The notes beneath the pieces are model-generated. The model searched no databases. It had not been told where the DNA came from and saw nothing but the letters and a program-made list of their open reading frames with translations. DNA of 64,000 nt from Muscardinus avellanarius (lineage: Eukaryota > Chordata > Mammalia > Rodentia > Gliridae): contig OY726569.1 in assembly GCA_963383645.1 (NCBI GenBank), positions 78,807,211 to 78,871,210 of the forward strand. Direction: 5' to 3'. A program made the position numbers and the translations under genes. Shown one piece after another: positions 1 through 9,412 of the stretch (the first letter of the stretch is position 1; each line of letters opens with the position of its first letter).

Positions 1-94
1 AAGAATAAAAGTAGGGCTGGGAGTATCACTCAAAGGTAGAAGGCCCCTGGGTTCCATCCCCAGTACTGCAAAAAAAAAAAAAAAAAAAAAAAAA
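1..94 (+). mobile_element. B1-ID dimer SINE, right end only (cut by window start)
   Basis: ID-like half GGGCTGGGAGTATCACTC ... GGGTTCCATCCCCAGTAC followed by a poly(A) tail of about 24. Confidence 0.8.
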
Positions 95-204
95 AGTCAA
101 AACAATCACTTTAGGGTGGGGAAGGCTGGTAGACACTAGTGAAACCAAGCAATTAAGGTTAACCATACCAGAAATAACAAATTCTGTGGAATTCTTATTT
201 ATTT

Positions 205-374
205 TTGTACTAGGGATTGAACCCAGAGGCATTCTTTCCCAGCCCTATTTTTATTTGGAAACAGGTCTCACTAGGTTGCGGAGAGTCTTACTACTTGCTG
301 AGGCTGTTCTTGAACCTGTAATCTTCCTGTCTCAGCCTCCCAAGTACTGAGATTACAGGCATGCATTACCTGTA
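205..374 (-). mobile_element. B1-ID dimer SINE
   Basis: Antisense ID end (GTACTAGGGATTGAACCCAG) followed by the B1 half through GGGATTACAGGC-type sequence; diverged. Confidence 0.75.
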
Positions 375-520
375 ATTCTGTGGAATTCATGGCAGAAATT
401 TATATAACCTCTGTCCAGTCCTGAAAAATCACCAGACAAGCTAAAGTTGAAAGACATTCTGCATTCTCATTGGACAGTACTCTTCAAGAGCGTCCAGGTC
501 ATGTAAGACAAAACTGATAA

Positions 521-733
521 GCCGGGCGTGGTGGCGCACGCTTGTAATCCCAGCATTCTGGAGGCTGGGTCCGGAGGATCGCGGTTCGTGGACAGCCTCA
601 GCTACTTGGTGAGGCTCTTCTCAACTGGTGAGATCCTGTTTCAAAATAAAGAATAAAAAAATAGGGCTGGGGTGTAGCTCGGAGGTAGAATGCCCCTGGG
701 TTTCAGTCTCAGAAAAGAAAAAAAAAACACTGA
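521..733 (+). mobile_element. B1-ID dimer SINE, nearly full length
   Basis: Starts GCCGGGCGTGGTGGCGCAC, has an AAATAAAGAATAAAA linker, then the ID half and an A-rich tail. Young-looking. Confidence 0.85.
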
Positions 734-975
734 TAAAATGTCATCAATTGGAGGAGAGCGAGATGAGACAATGTGCAAATGTGACCCTGCACTGGACCAT
801 ACTGGACAAAAGTCATCAGGGGAAGAGTGGTGACATGCGGATAAGCACTGTTAACTTAGTTAATAGCACCAGGCCATTATCATTATTTTCTGGTTATGAT
901 CATTTTACTATACCTATGTGAGTTAACATTAGCAGAAATTAGGTAAAGGCTGGGAATTCTCTGTACTATTTTTGT

Positions 976-977
<2 letters not shown>
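734..977. other. Non-repetitive stretch
   Basis: No gene, repeat or signal recognised. Confidence 0.5.

Positions 978-1019
<42 letters not shown>
978..1019. repeat. (TG)n microsatellite at a SINE 3' end
   Basis: About 21 TG units directly abutting the antisense SINE that begins TTACTGGAAATTAAACC. Confidence 0.95.
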
Positions 1020-1023
<4 letters not shown>

Positions 1024-1508
1024 GGAAATTAAACCTGGGGCCATTCTATCTCTGAACGACACCCCCAGCCCTTTTTAGTTTTTATTTTGAAATGGGGTAT
1101 TGTGAGGTCGTTGAGGGTCTTGCTAAAGTACTAATGGTGTTAGCCGGATGTGGTGGCGCACACTTGTAATCCCAGTACTTGGGAGGCAGAAACAGGAGGA
1201 TCGTGCAGGTTCAAAGCCAGCCTCAGCTATTTAGTGAGGCTCTCAGCAACTTAGTGAGACCCTTTTAAAAAAAAAAAAATATATATATATGTATATAAAT
1301 AGGTCTGGGAGTGTAACCCAGAGGTAGAAAGCCCCTGGGTTCCATCCCCAGTACCACACACACACACACACACACACACAAAATAAAAAATAAATAAAAT
1401 AAATAAAATACTGATGGTGTTGCTAAATTGCTGATGTTTGCCTGTGTGCCTCCTGTCTCATCCTCCCTAGTACTGGAATTTCAGGTGAGCATCATTGCAC
1501 CTGGCCCT
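1020..1508 (-). mobile_element. B1-ID dimer SINE split by a younger SINE
   Basis: Antisense right part at 1020-1141 and left part at 1406-1508 (to CACCTGGCCC). They are separated by a plus-strand SINE flanked by the near-duplicate TACTAATGGTGTT / TACTGATGGTGTT. Confidence 0.8.
1142..1405 (+). mobile_element. B1-ID dimer SINE nested in an older copy
   Basis: TAGCCGGATGTGGTGGCGCA ... CCCCAGTACC, then (CA)13 at 1355-1381 and an A/T-rich tail. Imperfect target-site duplication of about 16 bp. Confidence 0.85.
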
Positions 1509-1528
1509 AAATTTATATGCTTTTATAA

Positions 1529-1561
<33 letters not shown>

Positions 1562-1592
1562 TGTGTGTGTGTGTATGTGTGTATGTGTGTGG
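1529..1592. repeat. (TG)n microsatellite with TATG interruptions
   Basis: About 30 dinucleotides. The sequence just left of it is the 5' end of the antisense SINE, so this one is not at a SINE tail. Confidence 0.9.
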
Positions 1593-2543
1593 CGTGCATG
1601 TGTGTGTCTGACAACTGTACCCATAGGGCCCGTCCCCTATCCTGCGCCTCATTCACCCTTGGTCCAAAATCTGGGGCTCTATCCTGAAACCATGGAGTGA
1701 CAGCCAATTTTAACTTCCTAAGCAAAAGACAACATGCCTAGTAGATGGGAACATGGTCCCACATCCAATCACCGCCCCTAGAGCTGTGCTCTGGGCCCTC
1801 AGCGGCTACTGAGAAACAGGACATGCCCCCTCTTCCCTAACAGGGTGATAGTTGGGTTCACTTGTTTATTAGGTGCTGACTGTGGATCCGCTGAGGCCTG
1901 GGCCTCAGATGCACAAAATCTGGGTAGGGAAGGAGATGGGAACAGCTGAGATACACAAGCTATAATGTTGTGCAATATTGACCTTGGAGCCTGTACTAAG
2001 TAGGAGACTTAATTAACTTAAATTTAGTTGAATTAAATGTGCCCGGGAGAGGGAGGCAACTTCTGAATGATGAAGAGAAAGAAGAAGATTTCCCAAGAGG
2101 GAAAGAGAAGCAGAGGTACAAAAGCACCCAAAGCAAAGAGAAGGAGATATCAGCTCTCGGAAACCTGGGCCACATTCCGGGGGCCACAGCGGGCCTTCAC
2201 GGCAGGTCTTGCAACCCGGGGTGACAGACCTCTGGGGCGGGGGGGCCTGCCCAGAAGTCATATATAAAATTGTGTGTGCAGGTGTACATTTTCCCGGGAG
2301 GGTTCTCAGCTGCTACCAAAGTCTCAGAGGGGTCTGCGTCCCCATAGAGGCTAAGAAGTTCACCCTTAGCAATGCTCGCGCTGTTGCTGATTTGCAGCCA
2401 GGCCAGCTCTTCCCCACTCCTCAGCACAGTGCTCCTTCCAGGTCTCGTCCGTTCCTGAGCCCCTGCTTCTCCACCTGTCTCAACATCCAAGGGCTTCTGG
2501 GAGCTGTCCTCGAGAGCTCTTACTGCTTGGCTCACTGTAGGAG

Positions 2544-2545
<2 letters not shown>
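1593..2545. other. Non-repetitive intergenic stretch
   Basis: Nothing recognised on either strand; the short open frames have no recognisable family. Confidence 0.5.

Positions 2546-2578
<33 letters not shown>
2546..2578. repeat. (TG)n microsatellite at a SINE 3' end
   Basis: About 16 units abutting antisense TTACTGGGGATTTAACCC. Confidence 0.95.
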
Positions 2579-2581
<3 letters not shown>

Positions 2582-2770
2582 GGGGATTTAACCCAGGTAA
2601 TTCTGCCTCTAAGCTACACCCCAGCCCTTTTTAAATTTTTGGTTTTGAAACAGGGTCTTGCTAGGTTTCTGAGAATCTTGCTACTTGCTGAGGCTGTCCT
2701 TGAACCCATGACCCTCCTGTCTCAGCCTCCCAAGTACTGGAATTACAGGCGTGCGCCCCCACCCCCGGCC
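2579..2770 (-). mobile_element. B1-ID dimer SINE
   Basis: ID half, TTTTGAAACAGGGTCTTGC linker, B1 half ending at CCCCGGCC. Confidence 0.85.
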
Positions 2771-3044
2771 ACCTCTGAGTTCTTCATCAGTTGCGTGGCT
2801 CCCGGGTTGCATCCTGTGGGTTTTCCTGCTCCAGCATCACACCTATTGCCTTCTCCGTGTTCCACCCTTTCTTTTGCCTGAAGCAGTTCTCAAATGTCAC
2901 CCCTGAGTGATGAGCAATGTCCCAGGTGCCGAATATGGAGTCACCTCAGGGCACCTCCTCCACTTTTTCCTCCTCCTCCACATCTTCTGAAAAGCTCCCC
3001 TCTCTTGACCTTCCCAACGTTGCACCTGATTATCTGGAATCCCC
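2771..3044. other. Non-repetitive stretch
   Basis: Pyrimidine-rich; no gene or repeat recognised. Confidence 0.5.
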
Positions 3045-3263
3045 TATTTTTTTTTTTTTTTTGCGGGTCTGGGGATGGAACCCAGGGGCATTCGACCTCC
3101 GAGCTACACCCCCTGCCCTATTTTTTATTCTTTATTTTGAAACCGGGTCTCACTGAGCTACAGAGGGCCTCACTAAGTAGCTGAGGCTGTCCACGAACCG
3201 CGATCCTCCAGGTCTCAGCCTCCTGAATGCTGGGATTGCAAGTGTGTGCCACCACGCCCGGCT
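3045..3263 (-). mobile_element. B1-ID dimer SINE, GCGGGTCTGGGG-end subfamily
   Basis: Poly(T), then GCGGGTCTGGGGATGGAACC ... CCACCACGCCCGGC. Full length and little diverged. Confidence 0.87.
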
Positions 3264-3402
3264 AGCTCTATTTTATTTTGAAACAGGGTCTTTTCAAGTT
3301 GCTGAGAGCCTAGTTAAGCTGCTGAGGCTGGCCTTGAACCTGTGATCCTCTTGTCTTAGCCTCTCAAGTACTGGGATTACAGGTGTGCACTGTACACCTG
3401 GC
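3264..3402 (-). mobile_element. B1-like SINE half
   Basis: TTTTGAAACAGGGTCTTTTC ... GGGATTACAGGTGTGCAC. The ID half is missing, probably displaced by the SINE inserted at 3045-3263. Confidence 0.7.
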
Positions 3403-3709
3403 AAATGGTGAGTTTTAAGAAACAGGTAATGCACGCACAGATGAACAAGTACAACCAGAGAGCATGAAGAGAACATGACTTCTTCTTCCCGTGATTATCA
3501 GCTCCTCAAAATCTCTCCCCAGGGCACCTGCGATCCCCACCCTCGACGTTCTTCCGGAACTGCATGGTCCAGCGGGAACGTGTGATTGCCGAGTGCTTGG
3601 ACGTGTCTAGTTTGAATGGAGATGTGTCACAGTGTAAAACTCATAAGAGATTTCAGAGATTAGGTACAAAAATACATATTTAAAGATTCATTAACTATTT
3701 TAAACATCG
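3403..3709. other. Non-repetitive stretch
   Basis: No gene or repeat recognised. Confidence 0.45.
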
Positions 3710-3910
3710 AGCCAGGTGTGGTGGCACAAAACTGTAATCCCGGCTACTGGGGAGGCTGAGGCAGGAGGATTGCAAGTTCTAGGCCAGCCTGGACAACTTA
3801 GTGAGACATTCTCTCAAAAGTTTAAGAAATGGGCTGGTGGGCTGGGGCAGGGGCTCAGTGATGGCAAGGCCCTCGGTCCAATCTCCAGTACTAAAAAAAA
3901 GAAAAAAAGT
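3710..3910 (+). mobile_element. B1-ID dimer SINE, older copy
   Basis: GAGCCAGGTGTGGTGGCACA with GCCAGCCTGGACAACTTAG. The ID half has an atypical CTCAGTGATGGCAAGGCCCT. Confidence 0.75.
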
Positions 3911-3919
3911 AAAAAATGG

Positions 3920-4160
3920 GCTGAGGCCACGTGTATTGGTACACACCTGTAACACCAATACATGGGAGGCTGAGACAGGAGGACTGCGGGTTGGAGGCCA
4001 GTTTCAGCAACTTAGTGAAACCCTTGTTCAAAAAGGGGAGGGCTTTGGGTATAGCTCGGAGGTAGAATGTCCCTGGGTTCAATTACCAGTCCCCCAAAAA
4101 ATGGGTGGCTGGGGATGTAGATACATGGCAAAGCATTCCTGGGCTCAATCCCCCCAAAAT
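3920..4160 (+). mobile_element. B1-ID dimer SINE with a doubled ID end
   Basis: B1 half, ID half to 4098, then a second ID-like unit at 4103-4160 (GTGGCTGGGGATGTAGATAC). Confidence 0.75.
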
Positions 4161-4239
4161 TGATAAAATGCTTAAATGATAATATTTGGCTATATTGGGA
4201 TAAATAGAATATACTTAACATTAATTTCACCTGCCACTG

Positions 4240-4446
4240 TTTTTTTTTTTTTTTTTTGTACTGAGGTTTGAACTCAGGGGGCTTCTACCTTCAAGCTATA
4301 CCCCCAGCCCTATTTTATTTTTATTTTGAAACAGGGTTTTGCTGGGTTGATGAGAGTCTATTGGCTGAGGCTGTTTTCAAACCTCTGATCCTTCTGTCTC
4401 AGCTTCCCAAGAACTGGGATTATAGGTGTGTGCCACTGTGCCTGGC
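4240..4446 (-). mobile_element. B1-ID dimer SINE
   Basis: Poly(T), GTACTGAGGTTTGAACTCAG ... CACTGTGCCTGGC. Confidence 0.83.
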
Positions 4447-4550
4447 TTCTGTCACTGGTATTCTGATAGGTATTACATTAAATCTGTAGAACTTTTGGTA
4501 GTGTAACAGTTTTTATCCTTCCAATCTGTAAACGTAGGATGCCTTTTCAG

Positions 4551-4657
4551 TGTGTGCGTGTGTGTGTGCGTGTGTGTGCGCATGTGTGTGCACGCACGTG
4601 CGTGTGCGTGTGCACGTGTGTGCGTGTGCACGCGCGCGCGCGTGTGTGTGTGTGTGT
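4551..4657. repeat. Alternating purine-pyrimidine tract (TG/CG)
   Basis: About 107 bp of almost uninterrupted TG, CG and CA steps, including CGCGCGCGCG. Potential Z-DNA. Confidence 0.9.
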
Positions 4658-4667
4658 CCCCTCTTCA

Positions 4668-4882
4668 ACTCCTTTCTTCCTTTCTTCCAGTTTGGATTAA
4701 ACCCAGGGGCATTTTACCTCTGAGCTACACCTCTGGCCCTATTTTATTTTTTGTTTTGAAACAGGGTCTCTCTAAGTTGCTGAGGGCCTCACTGAATTGC
4801 TGAGGTTGATCTTGAACCTGCAATCTTTCTGTCTCAACCTCCCGAGTACTGAGATTACAAGTGTGTGCCACCATGCCCGGCT
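4668..4882 (-). mobile_element. B1-ID dimer SINE
   Basis: TTTGGATTAAACCCAGGGGC ... CCACCATGCCCGGC; the TG/CG tract sits at its 3' end. Confidence 0.83.
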
Positions 4883-4912
4883 CTGTTCAGTTTAACTAGT
4901 GTTTTACAATTG

Positions 4913-5087
4913 AATTCAGGTGTTGTGGTACGTGCCTGTAATCTTAGTACTTGGGAGACTGAAACGGGAGGATTGTGGGTTTGAGGACAGCCTCAGCACA
5001 AGTAGTGGGATCCTGTTTCAAAATAAAAATAAGATGGGGCTGGGGGAGTACCTTGGAGGTAGAGTGGCTCTGGGTTCAGTCCCCAGG

Positions 5088-5137
<50 letters not shown>
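4913..5137 (+). mobile_element. B1-ID dimer SINE with (CA)n tail
   Basis: Diverged head, ID half ending CAGTCCCCAGG, then (CA)24 at 5089-5137. Confidence 0.8.
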
Positions 5138-5138
<1 letters not shown>

Positions 5139-5220
5139 CAATCTCTTATACTTTCTTTGTTAAATTTACTCTTAAACATTTCATTGATTTATTTTTGTAG
5201 CTGTTATAAATGGTGACCGC

Positions 5221-5424
5221 AGCTGAGTGTGATGCTTGTAATTCCAGTACTTGGGAGACTGAGATAGGAATATCACAGGCTTGAAGGCAGCTTCAGGAAC
5301 TTAGTGAGGCCCTCAGCAACCTAGGGAGACCCTGTTTCTAAATAATAAAATAAAAAGGGCTGGGGATGTAGCTCAGAGGTAAAATGACTCTGGGTTCAAT
5401 ACCCATTACAAAAAAATAAGATGA
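5221..5424 (+). mobile_element. B1-ID dimer SINE
   Basis: AGCTGAGTGTGATGCTTGTA ... GGGTTCAATACCCATTAC plus a short A tail. Confidence 0.8.
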
Positions 5425-5879
5425 TTATTTTCTTGATTCTTCGTCTAGTTCATCACTGGGTTATAGAAACACTACTGATTCTTTTATGTTGGTCTTCTAC
5501 GCTGTAACTTTGCTGAATTCCTTGTATTGGTGCTAAGAGGTTTTTGGTGGTGTCTAGGTTTTTCTATATAGAAGAGCCTTTCATCTGCAAACAAGAATAA
5601 TTTGACATCCTCCTTTCCACTATGGGTGCTTTTTAATTCTTTCTCTTGCCAATTGCTCAAGCTAGAACTTTCAGAACGCTTGTTTTTTTTTTTTTATGTA
5701 GGAAAAATGAGAAGCCTTTGAAAACTTTGTTCAAGGAAGGCTGACTATCAGACCTATCTAAAGGAAAGTTCATTTCGGCTAAGTGGAGGCTGAGACTGAA
5801 GCAAGCAGCCATGCAGAGGTCTCCTTTCTCATTCTTTCATTAAAATTATCTTTGAAAAGATATTGAGCAGACTTATCTT

Positions 5880-6168
5880 TTGAAAAAATTGTGGAAGAAG
5901 CACATAAGATTTATGATCTTATCCGTTTTTAAGTGCACAGTTTGGTACCATAAAATATTTATGTATTATACAACTCCAGAACTGGGCCGGGTGTGGTGGC
6001 GCACTCTTGTAACCCTAGTACTTGGGAGGCTGAGACAGGAGGACCCCAGGCTCCTGGACAGCCTCGGCAACCTCCAGAGGCTCTCTACAACTTCGTGAGA
6101 CCCTGTTTCCAAATAAAAAATAGAATAGGATGTAGCCAAGAGGCAGAACGCCTCTGGGCTCCATGCCC

Positions 6169-6216
<48 letters not shown>

Positions 6217-6345
6217 ACGCACACGGCTGGGCCAGTACCACACACACACAAACTCCTGGGTTCGAACCCCAGGGGGAAAGAAAAGAAATTACAGTATTTC
6301 TAGTCACCCCAACATTAGCCACCACTACAATTCCCATTTTCTCTT
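5880..6345 (+). mobile_element. Old L1-type fragment interrupted by a SINE
   Basis: 5880-5982 (TTTTTAAGTGCACAGTTTGG) and 6290-6345 (TTAGCCACCACTACAATTCC) resemble the widespread mammalian L1M 3' region. Family call from memory. Confidence 0.45.
5983..6289 (+). mobile_element. B1-ID dimer SINE with compound CA tail and a second ID end
   Basis: SINE to 6174, (CA)n/(CGCA)n to 6225, then GGCTGGGCCAGTACCACACA and a unit with a perfect tRNA-type B box (GGTTCGAACCCC, 6260-6271). Confidence 0.78.
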
Positions 6346-6348
6346 CTT

Positions 6349-6478
6349 TTGGTGGTACTGGGTGGGGATTGAACCCAAGGACACTGTACGGCTGAGCTAC
6401 ACCCTCACCCCTTTATTTGGGTTTTGCTAAATTACTGTGCACTGGCCTCGAACATGTGATCCTTCCCGGCTCCCAGCT
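6349..6478 (-). mobile_element. B1-ID dimer SINE, internally deleted
   Basis: ID half GGGGATTGAACCCAAGGACA, short linker, truncated B1 half. Confidence 0.7.
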
Positions 6479-6484
6479 TTTGAG

Positions 6485-6785
6485 CTGAGGAAGCATCTTG
6501 CCCAAAGCTTCACAAAGCAGGGAATGGGGCTTGAACTGGACGGTCTGGCCATGGAGCCTGTGCTCTCAGCTATACCCTATTGGGGCCAGCTCTGAGCAGA
6601 GGTGTCAGGGACAGGGTTGAGGAAGAACAGGGCAGAGAATGGCCAGAGGTTGGCATCAGAGGGGATATGGGCAGTGGGTGAGGGTGTAGCCACAGCAAGG
6701 AGGGGAATCCTCAGTCTCCCTGTCTGTAAAATGTGGTCAGGAGAGAGCTGATGTGAAGATCAGGGTTCTCTGTTAGCCTGCCCTC
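6485..6785. repeat. MIR-type SINE fragments
   Basis: 6490-6590 resembles the MIR 3' part (CTTGCCCAAAGCTTCACA, plus sense). 6700-6760 resembles an antisense MIR core (TGTCTGTAAAATGTGGTC). Confidence 0.45.
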
Positions 6786-8912
6786 GCCTCCACCTGGCCT
6801 ACCTGTGGGTGCAAATGTGCCCCGTCCTTTTCATGCCTTCCTGGCTGCCTCTGGGGGACCTGCCCTCGTGGAGTTTCTGCCGTTTCCTCCTGGAGCTGGA
6901 ACTGGCTTTGAAGCCTGCCTGGCTCTTCAGAGGGAGAGCGGGAAAGGCAGTTCAAGCGATGTAGGTTGGCGGTGCTTGGGGATGCAGACGACCTCACCAG
7001 CCAGCACCTTTTATTTCTGTTCTGAACATCTGAGTGTCCCCATGGGGGCTCTCCTGCCCAGAATAGCGCCTCCCCCTGGTGCAGAGAAGATGTGAGAGCC
7101 CCAGAGGGCTTAAGCAGGCTAAAGCAAGGCTGTTACCCTCCTACCCCACCTCTGACTAGCCACCAAAAATAGAAGGGCCGAGGTGTGAGTCCCAGGGAGG
7201 GGCTGGCAGGGAAGCTTTTGAAGCAGGCAGGCCTGGGAGGGAGGGCCAGGCGAGCCGGCTGTTAATATGCAGGGCAGCAGTAGCTGGTGCTGCTGGGCTT
7301 TCTGTGGCTCTATGGCAGGTGACATCACCAATAGCTCAGCCACTCCAGGGCCTAGGAACAAGGGCCTGGTTGAGAGTCTACTGCGTGACCCTGGCACCTC
7401 ATCTCCTCTCTGGGACGCAGATGTTTCTTCCATAGAAAAGGGACAGTCACTTGCTCACCTCCCAGGTTCCTTTCTGCTGGGACATTCAAGATTTCTTTCC
7501 TGGAGGACTTGGCCAAGTCCCTGCTCACCAATGCCTGCACCCCCAGCCCCTCAGTGGCCCCGGACCTGGCAGGGCCCAGGATATGTGCAGGCCCGTCTCT
7601 GGAAGGCAGCAGCGAGCTGGGTTTGCCCAAGTCCCCTCCTCTGGGAACGTCCTTAGGGGATCCTTCGTGGATAGGATGGGCAGGGTGACGCTGGAGACGC
7701 AGGACAGCAGGGCTGCCTGGGCACGGACCGGTGCTTTTGGGGAGAGGGCTGCTGGGCCACTGCAGACCCTTCATTTCTGGTTTGGGGAGGCCTGGGGGAA
7801 GCAGGAAGGGAAAACTGGAAGGGTTTGGAGCAGGACAAAGTTTATTAACTGGCATGAAAGTATGTCACCATTTGACAATCTGTGTGACTACATGGACCTG
7901 CCATCCCTGCGCCTGTTTGTGGGGAGAGAGGCCAGAGAAGGCTGCTGGGGCCTGGCCAGCGGCTTCTAGTCATTTTCACTACCAGAAGAATCCCTTTCAC
8001 TCAGTGTGGGGCCAGGCCAGTGTTTTCACTCAGCCTAGCCCTAGGCAGGGGTGCAATGAAGGGTCTCCTCCACCCACTCCTTGCCACATGGCACCCTTGG
8101 GTCCATGGCCTATCAGGCCAGGAGCCAGCCAGCAGCTGCAGACCACAGGCCATGTGGCCTCAGCCCCTTGTGCTTCTGTGGCCACCTTGCTCAGGACCTG
8201 AATCCCCCAGCCCCTAAGTGTGGGCTTTTCTCCTGTGGTCCTGCCTGGCCACAGGGCAGAGCCTTGAGATGGGTTTGGGAGGCAGGGGCCGCAGGAGCAG
8301 GTACGTGGTAGGAGCAGCGGGTGGGGAGGCCCTGCGTCCTCAGTGCAGGGCCCCTGTTCTGCGGACTGCCCCGACTTCCCTGTGCAGCCATTCCGGTTTC
8401 TATTTTAAACAGTTTGGGTTGGTTGCTTCCCTGCCTTCCTGCTGAGTGTTTATAGTGAGGAAAATAATTGGTAATATTTGCACAGATGTGCTGGCACTGC
8501 AGCTCATCACGGGCACCTTTACCCAGGGGACCCTCCCCACCCCCAGCCTCTGTCTCCAGCCGGAGAAGCCAGCCTGAAAGGAAGGAACTGAAGCCCTCAG
8601 GCCTCCCAGGAGGCTGGAGGAGAGGGCAGAGCTGGGAAGCAGGTCTACAGCGCCCCAGGCAAGCCTGAGGCAGGCCTCCTGTGGAGCAGGTGGTGTCTCT
8701 GCCAAGCTCCAAGGACTGGTGGATGGGACAGGCCCAGCTGCACCAATGGACCTTTCCTAGGGGCAGCAGAGGACGGGGAGGGCCCCAGGGCTCTGTCTCT
8801 GGTTCCATTTTCTCCTGTAGAGCCTGAATTTGCATCTGAGGGTAAAGATAGAAGTGAAAGGGGGAGATCAGGTGTGTGTGGGGGCAGGACCAGGGTTGAA
8901 AATAGTGCATCA
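6786..8912. other. SINE-free single-copy intergenic stretch
   Basis: 2.1 kb with GC-rich blocks and overlapping short open frames. No splice-supported coding sequence or known domain. 8396-8500 looks like possible constrained AT-rich sequence. Confidence 0.5.
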
Positions 8913-9036
8913 AGACAGGTGATGGCGCATCCTGTAGTCCCAGATACGCAGGAGCCTGAGGCGGAAAGATTGTTTGAGCCCAGGAGTTCAGGAATTCAAG
9001 ACCAGCCCGGGTCACATAGCAATACCCCATTAAAAA
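8913..9036 (+). mobile_element. Old B1/proto-B1 monomer
   Basis: TGAGCCCAGGAGTTCAGGAA and CAAGACCAGCCCGGGTCACA resemble the 7SL-derived monomer ancestral to rodent B1; A-rich end. Confidence 0.75.
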
Positions 9037-9412
9037 AAAAGAAGCCAGACATGAAATCCTGTTTCAAAATTAAAAAAGAAAAAAAAAAAAAGACTCTAAG
9101 CAACTTAGCAAGATCCTGTTTCAAAACAAAAAAATAAAAGATCTGGGGGAGCTGGGTGTGGTGGCGCACACCTGCAATCCCAGCACTTGGGAGCTGAGAC
9201 AGGATTGGAAATTTGAGGCCAGCCTCAGCAATTTTGCAAGACTCTGTTTCAAAATTATAAAACAAAGAGGGCTGGGATCAGAGTGGCTTAGTAATGTGGC
9301 AAGACCTTGTTTCAAAGTTAAAAAATAAAAAGGGCTTGGGGGGGTAGCCCCTGGTGTCATCCCCAATAAATAAATAAATAAATAAATAAATAGATAAATG
9401 AATAAATAAATA
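9037..9412 (+). mobile_element. Cluster of partial B1-ID SINEs
   Basis: A-rich fragments at 9037-9140, a B1 half with a broken ID part at 9150-9290, another linker plus ID end at 9291-9365, then a (TAAA)n tail to 9412. Confidence 0.7.

Larger units (their letters stand above)
4447..5695 (-). mobile_element. L1 ORF2 fragment, antisense, broken by SINEs
   Basis: Pieces at 4447-4550, 4884-4912, 5138-5220 and 5425-5695 read as antisense L1 ORF2 (for example TTCATCTGCAAACA, CTTTGCTGAATTCC). Later SINEs and a TG/CG tract separate them. No intact frame; an old dead copy. Confidence 0.7.

Noticed and set aside
5983..6174. tRNA-like promoter boxes in ID halves, here and throughout
   Set aside because: They belong to SINEs; none folds into an intact tRNA cloverleaf by inspection, so no tRNA gene is called.
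8191..9030. 279-codon minus-strand frame
   Set aside because: Its start lies inside a proto-B1 SINE and it has no recognisable domain; treated as a chance frame.
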